DNA of 13,837 nt from Gemmatimonadota bacterium (GTDB lineage Bacteria > Gemmatimonadota > Gemmatimonadetes > Gemmatimonadales > Gemmatimonadaceae), in contig JAOUHR010000014.1 in the NCBI GenBank assembly GCA_029884515.1, forward strand, positions 1-13,837. The letters run 5' to 3'. Numbering within the stretch: position 1 is the stretch's first letter; every line of letters starts with the position of its first letter. The notes beneath the pieces were generated by a model. It did no database searches, had not been told where the DNA came from, and was given only the letters and a program-made list of their open reading frames with translations. Of this stretch, positions 1 through 10,667 are shown in pieces. The position numbers and the translations under genes were made by a program.

Positions 1-391
1 GGAAGGAGCGCTCGCGGACGCGCTGGCCCGGACACGCACGCGCGACGTCCAGGCCGCGCAGACGCTGTCGGGACCGCACCGGGACGACGTGTGGATCGGA
101 ACCGGTGACCACGACCTGCGGCGCCTGGGCAGCCAGGGCGAGCAGCGCACCGCCGTCCTCGCCTTCCTTCTGGCCTGTCGCGATCACTTGACCCTCCGGG
201 GCGCGACCCCCATCCTGCTCCTGGATGACGTCCTGAGCGAACTCGACCCCGACCGCCGCCGATTGCTCCTGCATGAGCTGACCGACGCCGGGCAGGCCTG
301 GGTGACGAGCGCCGACCCGGACGCCGCCGCGCTCGCCGAGGCCGCGGGGGCGGCCCATCACCTGCACGTGGAGGACGGCCATGTCCGCTAG
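1..391 (+). CDS. recF: DNA replication and repair protein RecF, C-terminal part (5' end outside window)
   Basis: RecF is an SMC/ABC-type ATPase that loads RecA at gapped DNA with RecO and RecR. The reading frame is open from base 2, so the gene enters from the left edge; 129 residues remain of a protein usually about 360-400 long. Visible motifs are GPHRDD near residue 24, the ABC-type signature region SQGEQRTAVLAF, and a Walker B strand ILLLDDVLSELD followed by the D-loop. The C-terminus ends GHVR and a TAG at 389-391. Before a mobile element inserted at 389/390, this stop overlapped the start of dciA (ATG 381), so the two genes were coupled. The stop codon is unaffected because the element begins with G. 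The recF-DUF721-gyrB order supports the call, which is firm. Confidence 0.95.
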   Translation, partial: EGALADALARTRTRDVQAAQTLSGPHRDDVWIGTGDHDLRRLGSQGEQRTAVLAFLLACRDHLTLRGATPILLLDDVLSELDPDRRRLLLHELTDAGQAWVTSADPDAAALAEAAGAAHHLHVEDGHVR

Positions 392-406
392 TGTCCTGAT
401 CCATTG
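391..406 (+). repeat. left terminal inverted repeat of the MITE-like element
   Basis: The sequence GTGTCCTGATCCATTG is the inverse of 533-548 with one mismatch (C versus T at the 11th base). The TA at 389-390 precedes it. The first G completes the recF TAG stop codon. Confidence 0.85.
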
Positions 407-534
407 GTTCGGTCATGGTCTCGAGCGAGACCGAGCGAGGCAAGGACGCGCTGCCGCGTGCATAACAGGCCATATTCGCCCGACCGAGGACATCGCCTCG
501 GGACGGTCGCAGCCGTCGAACCGCATCGAAAGCA

Positions 535-3059
<2,525 letters not shown>

Positions 3060-3078
3060 GTCCGGCAGGTCCCGGGAC

Positions 3079-3116
3079 GCACGAAGGGCCGGAGCGGTCG
3101 CTCCGGCCCTTCGTGC
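3079..3116. terminator. strong hairpin, probable bidirectional terminator
   Basis: A perfect 17-bp stem (3079-3095 with 3100-3116) closes a 4-base loop GGTC. The arms begin GCACGAAGGGCC. It lies 19 bases after the gyrB stop and 30 bases beyond the end of the convergent small membrane-protein gene, so it can serve both strands. Neither side has a T-run, so Rho-independent action is inferred from the stem alone. Confidence 0.75.
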
Positions 3117-3146
3117 CTTCCATCCGCCCGGCGCGCCGGTGGGGCG

Positions 3147-3377
3147 CTATCCGCGGATCGAGTCGGCTCCGCGCTTGAGCTGCGCCGCGAAGTAGAGGTG
3201 CACCAGCGCCAGCAGGCCGAAGAGCACGACGGTCGAGTACGCAGCCACCTGCCAGAGGGCGTGGTCGATCCCGCCGGTCGGCACCGGACGGATGACATAG
3301 AGGAACCCGAACCACGCGGCGACGATCCCGCCGGCAGCAGCCTGCGCCCCGAGGGCGGCCATCTTCTGGAGGTCCAT
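3147..3377 (-). CDS. small two-helix membrane protein, coupled to the phosphorylase gene
   Basis: I do not recognise a family. The product is 76 residues with two hydrophobic stretches, roughly residues 7-29 (ALGAQAAAGGIVAAWFGFLY) and 43-65 (WQVAAYSTVVLFGLLALVHL), and a short basic tail (QLKRGADSIRG). This suggests two transmembrane helices with a short loop containing a Pro-Val-Pro turn. ATG 3377 is preferred to an in-frame TTG nine bases upstream because it sits 2 bases after the phosphorylase TGA (3382-3380), the usual spacing for translational coupling. No separate promoter is apparent. The gene ends 30 bases from the shared terminator. Coding status is supported by position and hydrophobic pattern; function is unknown. 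Confidence 0.65.
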   Translation of the reverse strand: MDLQKMAALGAQAAAGGIVAAWFGFLYVIRPVPTGGIDHALWQVAAYSTVVLFGLLALVHLYFAAQLKRGADSIRG

Positions 3378-3379
3378 GG

Positions 3380-4729
3380 TCACCAACTTGCACCCGACGG
3401 GGGCACTTCTTCCACCCCCCCGGCGCCGACCCGGTGCGAGACGCGGGGCCGGGCGGGCGGCGCCGAGTCGCCGAGCACGATCGCCCGGCCCAGTGCCTCC
3501 CGAGCGACCGCGAGCGTGGCGGCGTCGCGTGCCAGGATCGTCGCGAGCGGCTCACCGGTCCGCACCGCGCTCCCCGGCTTCACGTGCACCAGGAAGCCCA
3601 CGGCGTGGTCGATGTCATCCTCCACCCGGAGGCGCCCCCCGCCCAGGGTCGAGATGGCGCGGCCGATGGTCCGCGGCTCGACGCGCTGCACCACCCCGTT
3701 CCGCTCCGCGGCCACCGCCACCCGGAGCGGCGCCTGCGGCAGGTGCTGTACGGGATCGTCCACCGCACCCGGATGCCCCCCCTGCGCCTGCACGATCTCG
3801 CGGAACTTGGCGAGCGCGGCCCCGCTCGTGAGCGCCTCCGCGGCCTTCGCGCGCGCGACGTGGCGGTCCGCGGCCACCGCGCCCAGGAGCAGCATCTCCG
3901 CCGCGAGCGCGAGCGTCACCTCGCGCAGGTCCGCCGGACCGCCCCCGCGCATCACCGCGATCGCCTCGGCCACCTCCACCGCGTTCCCGCACGCCTCGCC
4001 GAGCGGCGCATCCATGTCCGTGAGCAGGGCGACCGTCGGGCAGCCGTGCCGCTCGCCGAGCGCGATCATCGTCTGCGCGAGCCGCAACGCGTCGTCGAAC
4101 TTCGGCATGAACGCGCCGGCGCCGGTCTTCACGTCGAGCACGAGGCCGGTGAGCCCCTCGGCGAGCTTCTTGCTCATGATGCTCGCGGCGATGAGGGGGA
4201 TCGCGTCCACGGTCGCGGTCGCGTCACGCAGGGAATAGAAGCGGCGGTCGGCGGGCGCGATCTCGCTCGTCTGGCCGAGCATCGCACACCCGATCCGCTC
4301 CACCTGCTTCGCCGCCCGCTCGAGGGAGAGGCGCGTCTCGAAGCCCGGGATGCTCTCCAGCTTGTCGAGCGTGCCGCCGGTGTGGCCGAGCCCGCGGCCC
4401 GACATCATCGGCACGGCCACGCCGCAGGCGGCGACGAGGGGCGCCAGGATGATCGAGACCTTGTCGCCGACGCCGCCGGTGGAGTGCTTGTCCACGCGTG
4501 GCACGGAGAGGTGCGCGAGGTCGAGCCGTCGCCCGCTCGCCAGCATCGCCGACATGAGCGCGTCCGTCTCGGCGTCGTCCATCCCGCGGAAGTAGACGGC
4601 CATCGCCAGTGCGGCGATCTGATAATCGGGCACGTCGCCACGCGCGTAGGCGGCCATGAGCGACCGCCACTCCTCGGGGGTGAGACGCCCACCGTCGCGC
4701 TTCCGCTCGATGAGCTCCACGACCGTCAT
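3380..4729 (-). CDS. deoA: pyrimidine-nucleoside / thymidine phosphorylase
   Basis: This cytosolic enzyme cleaves pyrimidine nucleosides with phosphate to the free base and (deoxy)ribose 1-phosphate, in nucleoside salvage. The product is 449 residues, slightly longer than the usual 430-440. Visible motifs are the phosphate-binding segment DKHSTGGVGDK (residues 80-90), the family signature MSGRGLGHTGGTLDKLESI beginning at residue 109, the substrate region FYSLRDATATVDAIP and ASIMSKK, and a C-terminal alpha/beta domain with the GRAISTLGGGR segment. ATG 4729 is preceded by AGGA about ten bases upstream. The gene diverges from ferritin across a 114-bp gap and is followed with 2 bases spacing by a small membrane-protein gene. 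The choice between thymidine-specific DeoA and the broader Pdp subfamily cannot be made from sequence reading alone. The last 30 or so residues are low in complexity and could vary between relatives. Confidence 0.95.
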   Translation of the reverse strand: MTVVELIERKRDGGRLTPEEWRSLMAAYARGDVPDYQIAALAMAVYFRGMDDAETDALMSAMLASGRRLDLAHLSVPRVDKHSTGGVGDKVSIILAPLVAACGVAVPMMSGRGLGHTGGTLDKLESIPGFETRLSLERAAKQVERIGCAMLGQTSEIAPADRRFYSLRDATATVDAIPLIAASIMSKKLAEGLTGLVLDVKTGAGAFMPKFDDALRLAQTMIALGERHGCPTVALLTDMDAPLGEACGNAVEVAEAIAVMRGGGPADLREVTLALAAEMLLLGAVAADRHVARAKAAEALTSGAALAKFREIVQAQGGHPGAVDDPVQHLPQAPLRVAVAAERNGVVQRVEPRTIGRAISTLGGGRLRVEDDIDHAVGFLVHVKPGSAVRTGEPLATILARDAATLAVAREALGRAIVLGDSAPPARPRVSHRVGAGGVEEVPPSGASW

Positions 4730-4843
4730 TGACCCGTCCTGTTCGCTCTGGCAACGTTAGACTTCGGCCACGCAGCGTCGCACCCCTCGCGCCGCTCGGC
4801 CCACGCCCTCAATAAACCGCCGGCACTCCCGGGAGTCCATTCC
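4730..4843. promoter_or_regulatory. divergent deoA / ferritin intergenic region
   Basis: The gap must hold promoters for both directions. On the - strand TAACGT lies near 4750-4755 as a weak -10 candidate for deoA, without a recognisable -35. On the + strand only the A/T-rich AATAAA at 4811-4816 stands out before ferritin. No operator was identified. Confidence 0.3.
4825..4836. repeat. perfect 12-bp palindrome covering the ferritin ribosome-binding site
   Basis: ACTCCCGGGAGT is self-complementary and includes the GGGAG Shine-Dalgarno of the ferritin gene. It could be an operator half-site pair or could pair in the mRNA, but a perfect palindrome this short also arises by chance in GC-rich DNA. 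Confidence 0.3.
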
Positions 4844-5362
4844 ATGATGATCAGCAAGAAGATGAACACGGCCCTGAACGAGCAGGTGGGCAACGAGCTC
4901 GGCGCCTCGCACCAGTACATCGCCGTCGCGTCCTACTTCGACGCCGAGGGGCTGCCCACGCTCTCCGCGCACTTCTTCAAGCAGGCGGCCGAGGAGCGCG
5001 ACCACGCGATGCGCTTCGTCCGCTACATCCTCGACGCGGGCGGCGAGCTCAGGATCCCCGCGATCCCCGCGCCCCGCGCGACGTTCAAGAGCGCCGCGGA
5101 CGCCGTGAAGCTGGCGCTCGACTCCGAGCTCCGCGTCACCGGGCAGATCAACGCGATCGTGGACCTCGCCATCAAGGACAAGGACCATCTCTCCAAGAAC
5201 GCACTCGAGTGGTTCGTGAACGAGCAGCGCGAGGAGGTCTCCTCGATGGACACGCTCCTGCGGATGGTGAAGCGCGCCGGCGAGCCGGGCCTCTTCTTCG
5301 TCGAGAACTTCCTGCTGCAGGGCGGGCTGGCGGAAGCCGACGGCGCGGACGCCGCCGACTGA
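4844..5362 (+). CDS. ftn: non-haem bacterial ferritin
   Basis: Ferritin oxidises Fe(II) and stores Fe(III) in a 24-subunit cytosolic cage. The product is 172 residues, the usual size. All ferroxidase ligands can be placed by spacing against E. coli FtnA: E18, E51 and H54 (in the EERDH motif), E95, Q128 and E131. Four long helices are evident from the text, with HFFKQAAEERDHAMRF and WFVNEQREEVSS as the metal-binding ones. The tail is alanine/aspartate rich. ATG 4844 follows a GGGAG Shine-Dalgarno at 4831-4835, and this sits inside the palindrome ACTCCCGGGAGT (4825-4836). The gene is divergent from deoA and reads in the same direction as ligA, 48 bases downstream. No classical Fur box was recognised by eye. 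Confidence 0.95.
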   Translation: MMISKKMNTALNEQVGNELGASHQYIAVASYFDAEGLPTLSAHFFKQAAEERDHAMRFVRYILDAGGELRIPAIPAPRATFKSAADAVKLALDSELRVTGQINAIVDLAIKDKDHLSKNALEWFVNEQREEVSSMDTLLRMVKRAGEPGLFFVENFLLQGGLAEADGADAAD

Positions 5363-5374
5363 GCACGCCGATGA

Positions 5375-7438
<2,064 letters not shown>

Positions 7439-7467
7439 CCCTTCTTTCCCCCCGGACGTCCACACCC

Positions 7468-8025
7468 ATGACCCCGCGCACGATGAGCCCCGCCTCGCAC
7501 TCGGCGATCCCGCACGCCTCCCTCCGCGCGCTGCGCGCCGCCCTCGTGCGCGACCTGGGCGACGGCTTCGCCGCCGTGCTGCAGGAGTCGGGGCATGCCG
7601 GCGGCGAGTCGGTGTTCGCGTCGTTCGCCGCCTGGTGCGGGGAGCACGGTCAGGGATCGCCCGAGGCGATGCCATACGCGGCCTTCCAGCAGGCGGCGGC
7701 GCGCTTCTTCACGGAGTCGGGCTGGGGCACCGTCACGCTGACGTCGCTGGGCGACGCCGCGGTGGCACTCGACAGCGCGGATTGGTCGGAGGCGGATCCC
7801 GAGGCCGCCATGCCGTACCCCTCGTGCTACTACTCGGCCGGGATGCTCTCCGACTTCTTCGGCCACGTGGCCGACGACGTGGTGGGTTGCATCGAGGTGG
7901 AGTGCCGCTCGCACGGCGCCGAGCGCTGCCGGTTCCTGCTCACGAGCGCCGACGTGGTGTCGCACGTGTACCAGCGGCTCACCGAGGGCGTGGGCTACGA
8001 GGAGGCGCTGCAGGAACTGGCGTAG
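7468..8025 (+). CDS. V4R (4-vinyl reductase) domain protein
   Basis: V4R domains are small-molecule-binding folds found in BchJ-type bacteriochlorophyll proteins, in phenol-sensing regulators (DmpR/XylR sensory modules) and as stand-alone proteins. Here the product is 185 residues with no DNA-binding or catalytic partner domain, so it is a stand-alone V4R. The C-terminal core shows the conserved pattern: C120 in YPSCYYSAGMLSDFFGHV, C141, then VECRSHGAERCRFLL with C146 and C154. The N-terminal half is alanine rich and less conserved. ATG 7468 is taken as start; an in-frame ATG at 7483 is possible, and neither has a convincing Shine-Dalgarno. It is 29 bases downstream of ligA and converges with the Rieske-flavoprotein gene, separated by 18 bases. 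Ligand and role are unknown; it may bind a hydrocarbon, metal or pigment-related compound. Confidence 0.8.
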   Translation: MTPRTMSPASHSAIPHASLRALRAALVRDLGDGFAAVLQESGHAGGESVFASFAAWCGEHGQGSPEAMPYAAFQQAAARFFTESGWGTVTLTSLGDAAVALDSADWSEADPEAAMPYPSCYYSAGMLSDFFGHVADDVVGCIEVECRSHGAERCRFLLTSADVVSHVYQRLTEGVGYEEALQELA

Positions 8026-8043
8026 CGGCGGCCGGCGTGCCGG

Positions 8044-9165
8044 TCAGGCCGTCGGTTCGTCGCCGATGCGCGCTCTCGCCATGCGGTGCGCCTTCCGCCC
8101 GCCACGCGACGAGAGGTGCGGCGCATCCTGGTGGTCGAGGAGGAGCCGCGCGTGGTCCACGGCCCGCGCGGTGAGCTGCTCCGCTCCCTCGCGCAGCTCG
8201 GCGCTCTCCTGCACGAAGCGCACGTTGTTCTCCATGTCCTCCGCGGTCCACCCGCGGCTGTGCGCCACGTAGGGGAACTGCGGGAAGTGGAAGCCGATCT
8301 CCCCGAAGAAGCCGAGCAGGTGGCCGGCGACCTGCTGCACGTTGTCCTGGCCGCCGGTGATGATGAACGCCCCCACCTTGTTCTGCAGCAGCACGCGATT
8401 CGCGATCGTGACCTGGTTCTGGATGCAGTTGAACCGCTCGATCATCCTGTAGTAGAGCGCGGACGCGTTCCCCCAGCGGATCGGCGTGGAGACGAGCACC
8501 ACGTCGGCCCAGTGCACCACCGCCTCGTACACCCGGTCGAGCTGGTCGTCGGGGTCCATCTGCGTGATGGAACAGGGCCAGGTGCACGCCTTCGCGCTCT
8601 TCGAGTAGAACCCCTCGCAGGAGCGGAAGGCGAGGTCGCGCAGGCGGATCAGCTGCTGCTCCGCGTGCAGCGTGCCCGCCGCGTAGCCAAGCGCGTGCTC
8701 GAGCAGCGCCTCCGAGGTGGAGTATCGCGGATGCCCCTGCTCCATGTTCGTCGTGGAGATGCCCAGCACGCGGGGCGGCCCCGGGGCGCGCTCCACCTTG
8801 CGCGCGAGTGGGTGCGGATCGTGCGGGATCCGTGAGCGCCTGGTGGCGCTCGCGACGTCCACCTGCACGCGCCCGTCCTGGACGCGCACCTGGTAGCGCG
8901 GCACCGCATCCTCCTCGTAGCCCGGCTCGCCGAGTCCCGTCTGCCGGTGGTACTTCCAGTGGTGCCAGGGGCAGACCACGTAGTCGCCGTCGAGCGTGCC
9001 CTCACCGAGCGGTCCCCCGGCGTGCGAGCAGGCGCCGTGCACCGCACCGAACGCGCCGTCTCGATACGAGATCGCGACCCGGAGCCGCCCGATCGTCACC
9101 GGGGTCAGCGGACGCGCGCGAAGCTCCGCCTCGGCGCCCACGTCGTGCCACTGCGATTCAGCCAC
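8044..9165 (-). CDS. fusion of Rieske [2Fe-2S] domain with NADPH-dependent FMN reductase/flavodoxin-like domain
   Basis: The 373-residue product joins two redox modules. Residues about 5-105 form a Rieske ferredoxin domain with C46-x-H48 and C65-P-W-H68, spaced by 16 residues, all four [2Fe-2S] ligands being present. After a basic, proline-rich linker (about 106-130), residues 131-345 resemble the flavodoxin-like NAD(P)H:FMN oxidoreductase family: VLGISTTN and a Ser/Thr-rich phosphate loop, ADVVLVSTPIRWGNASALYY, and FIITGGQDNVQ. This domain contains C183, C194, C198 and C247, recalling the cysteine insert of iron-sulfur flavoproteins though with different spacing. GTG 9165 has a well placed GGAGG Shine-Dalgarno. 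It is the last gene of a - strand group after the cupredoxin gene (65-base gap). Likely a soluble electron-transfer or reductase protein; substrate unknown. Confidence 0.88.
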   Translation of the reverse strand: MAESQWHDVGAEAELRARPLTPVTIGRLRVAISYRDGAFGAVHGACSHAGGPLGEGTLDGDYVVCPWHHWKYHRQTGLGEPGYEEDAVPRYQVRVQDGRVQVDVASATRRSRIPHDPHPLARKVERAPGPPRVLGISTTNMEQGHPRYSTSEALLEHALGYAAGTLHAEQQLIRLRDLAFRSCEGFYSKSAKACTWPCSITQMDPDDQLDRVYEAVVHWADVVLVSTPIRWGNASALYYRMIERFNCIQNQVTIANRVLLQNKVGAFIITGGQDNVQQVAGHLLGFFGEIGFHFPQFPYVAHSRGWTAEDMENNVRFVQESAELREGAEQLTARAVDHARLLLDHQDAPHLSSRGGRKAHRMARARIGDEPTA

Positions 9166-9230
9166 GGCGATCCTCCGATCCGGGTTCGCGACTCAGCACG
9201 CGCGGCGCACCGCCTCGCGCGCCAGGCGGA

Positions 9231-9590
9231 TCACTGCACCACGACGGTGCCCGACATCGCCGGGCCGTGGATGGTGCACTGATACCCGTAGGTACCGGCG
9301 TCCGCGAAGGTCCTCGAGAACGTCCCGTTGTTCTGCGTGAAGGACGCCGGCCCGTCGTCGAATGTGACGTTGTGGTTCGCGGCGCCAGAGACCCACGTCC
9401 ACCTGACCGTGGCGCCGGCCGCGATCGTCACCGACGACGGGGTGAAGGCGTTGTTCGAGATGGACACCGCGGTCGCCGCTCCGCCGGGATTCCCGGCCGG
9501 ACCGTCTCCACCGAAGCCGCAACCGGCCAGGACGACGAGCATGGTGAACGTCGTGCCGCTGAGGAGCATCCCACGCAATGATCTAGGCAT
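9231..9590 (-). CDS. cupredoxin (plastocyanin-like) lipoprotein
   Basis: This is a small type-1 blue-copper electron carrier, probably tethered outside the cytoplasmic membrane. The product is 119 residues: basic N-terminus, hydrophobic segment, lipobox LAGC with lipidated C24, a Gly/Pro-rich spacer, then one cupredoxin domain (about 42-118). Copper ligands are visible as H73 (in NHNVTF), C105 and H108 (in YQCTIHG) and M112. The Cys-x2-His-x3-Met spacing lies between that of plastocyanin and amicyanin. ATG 9590 is chosen because the signal peptide starts there; the in-frame ATG 75 bases upstream (9665) would add a proline-rich stretch ahead of it. Its neighbours are an anti-sigma-like gene upstream and the Rieske-flavoprotein gene downstream, suggesting a shared redox setting. 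The partner is not identifiable. Confidence 0.9.
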   Translation of the reverse strand: MPRSLRGMLLSGTTFTMLVVLAGCGFGGDGPAGNPGGAATAVSISNNAFTPSSVTIAAGATVRWTWVSGAANHNVTFDDGPASFTQNNGTFSRTFADAGTYGYQCTIHGPAMSGTVVVQ

Positions 9591-9668
9591 CGGGTCTCGC
9601 CGCTGAGGTTCCGCGCAACGTGGCTCTGACGGTGCCGGCTGGATCGCCGGCGGTGCCGTCCGCAAGGC

Positions 9669-9917
9669 TCATCGTGGATCGGAGAACCCCTGCGCGCGGA
9701 GTGCCTCCCGCACACGGGGTCCGAGGTGCGCCGGCGCCATCGCCACATCCCGCGCGGTGCGGACCGCCGCCTTGAAGGCCCGGCCGAACACGACGTGTGG
9801 GCCGCATCGCTCACAGAGCGCCACGTGCGCCTCGATGAGTGCGATGCGCTCACCGGAGAGTTCCTCGTCGAGGAAGTCCCAGAGCTCGCGCACCACCGCG
9901 TCGCAATCGATCAGCAT
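9669..9917 (-). CDS. zinc-binding anti-sigma-factor-like protein (ZAS / zf-HC2)
   Basis: ZAS proteins hold an ECF sigma factor inactive and release it on oxidation or another signal. The product is 82 residues. It shows C5, H31, C35 and C38, with the H-x3-C-x2-C motif in HVALCERC and a 26-residue spacing from C5 to H31, the same spacing as the zinc ligands of RsrA. The N-terminal helix (CDAVVRELWDFLDEELSGE) matches the sigma-binding part of the family. ATG 9917 is chosen because family members begin with this short Met-x-Asp-Cys segment; an upstream ATG (9995) adds 26 unrelated residues that would overlap the regulatory gap. There is no transmembrane segment. No ECF sigma gene lies beside it: the upstream gene is a phosphoribosyltransferase and the downstream one a cupredoxin. 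It could be a trans-acting anti-sigma or another zinc protein. Confidence 0.75.
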   Translation of the reverse strand: MLIDCDAVVRELWDFLDEELSGERIALIEAHVALCERCGPHVVFGRAFKAAVRTARDVAMAPAHLGPRVREALRAQGFSDPR

Positions 9918-9998
9918 CGGCCGCCGGACGAGCACCTCATGGCCCAACAACACGCAGCCGGGTCCGGAGGTTCCGACGGTCCGTCGTGGCCGCACCGG

Positions 9999-10523
9999 TC
10001 AGTCGCTGTACGGCCCGTACTTCGGGTTGGTGCGCAGCTCCCCATCCACGATCGACTCGTGGTCCCACGGCAGCACGATGTTGCTCTCGGTCTCGAGGGC
10101 GTGGTAGTCGGGCTGGTAGGCGCCGGTGCGGAAGCTCACCGCGGTGCGCACCTCGCTGGCGCCCCCGTTGACCACCGCCGCGATCGCGAGCCGCATGGTG
10201 TCGCCCGCGTTGCAGGTCTGGTCCACCAGGAGCACGCGCCTGCCCATCACCTCGGCGGGAGCCGCCGAGAGCACGGCTGGCGTCTCGCGGACCGTCGCCG
10301 CCTGGTAGCGCCGGCTCACGATGATCGAGTGGAAGGGGAGGTCGAGCATCGCCGCCACCACCGCGCCCGGCACGACCCCCGCGGTCGCCACGCCCACCAC
10401 GACCTCGGGCTCGAAATCGTGTGACACCTTCAGCGCGAGCGCCCGCGACAACTCGCCGAAGAGCGGCCAGTCGACGTAGAGTGTCTCGCGCTTGGGATCT
10501 GAGGTGAAGCGGTTCGACGACAT
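9999..10523 (-). CDS. phosphoribosyltransferase-family protein with altered PRPP loop
   Basis: The 174-residue product has the type I phosphoribosyltransferase fold: VVVGVATAGVVPGAVVAAML (about 41-60, hood/core strand and helix) and a PRPP-loop segment VLLVDQTCNAGDT (97-109). The usual loop has two acidic residues followed by T-x-G-x-T. Here the second acid is Gln102 and the first Thr is Ala106, while D101, G107 and T109 are kept. It may be a nucleobase salvage enzyme (COG2236-like) or a regulatory/degenerate member. ATG 10523 is chosen. Divergent TPR gene transcription begins 145 bases away, so the gap 10524-10667 holds two promoters. It is the first gene of the - strand group; 81 bases separate it from the anti-sigma-like gene. 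The base specificity cannot be read from the sequence. Confidence 0.8.
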   Translation of the reverse strand: MSSNRFTSDPKRETLYVDWPLFGELSRALALKVSHDFEPEVVVGVATAGVVPGAVVAAMLDLPFHSIIVSRRYQAATVRETPAVLSAAPAEVMGRRVLLVDQTCNAGDTMRLAIAAVVNGGASEVRTAVSFRTGAYQPDYHALETESNIVLPWDHESIVDGELRTNPKYGPYSD

Positions 10524-10607
10524 GGGAACGGCCTCGGGAGGTCGGATGAACGGACACCTGCAAGCTACCCACGGGCGCGACGGGCCGCTCCGGGCCGCCG
10601 TGCGCGG
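10524..10607. promoter_or_regulatory. divergent intergenic region
   Basis: This gap lies between the phosphoribosyltransferase start and the candidate TPR promoter. It must carry the - strand promoter, but no convincing -35/-10 pair was seen there. No gene or RNA is recognised. Confidence 0.3.
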
Positions 10608-10636
10608 TTGCTGGCCCCATTCCGCACCAATAGCTT
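10608..10636 (+). promoter_or_regulatory. possible sigma-70-type promoter for the TPR-parA genes
   Basis: TTGCTG (10608-10613) and TAGCTT (10631-10636) are separated by 17 bases. They match the consensus at three positions each and lie about 30 bases before the TPR start codon. A match of this quality is suggestive only. Confidence 0.35.
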
Positions 10637-10667
10637 GTGCGGGACACCCGCCTCATCTCGACACGCC

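Noticed and set aside
8031..8043. An inverted repeat CCGGC-GT-GCCGG as a terminator between the V4R and Rieske genes
   Set aside because: The 2-base loop and 5-bp stem are too small and there is no T-run.
9591..9665. A longer start for the cupredoxin gene at 9665
   Set aside because: It would put 25 Pro/Arg-rich residues ahead of a clear lipoprotein signal peptide.
9918..9995. A longer start for the anti-sigma-like gene at 9995
   Set aside because: The added residues are unlike the family, whose members begin just before the first zinc-site Cys.
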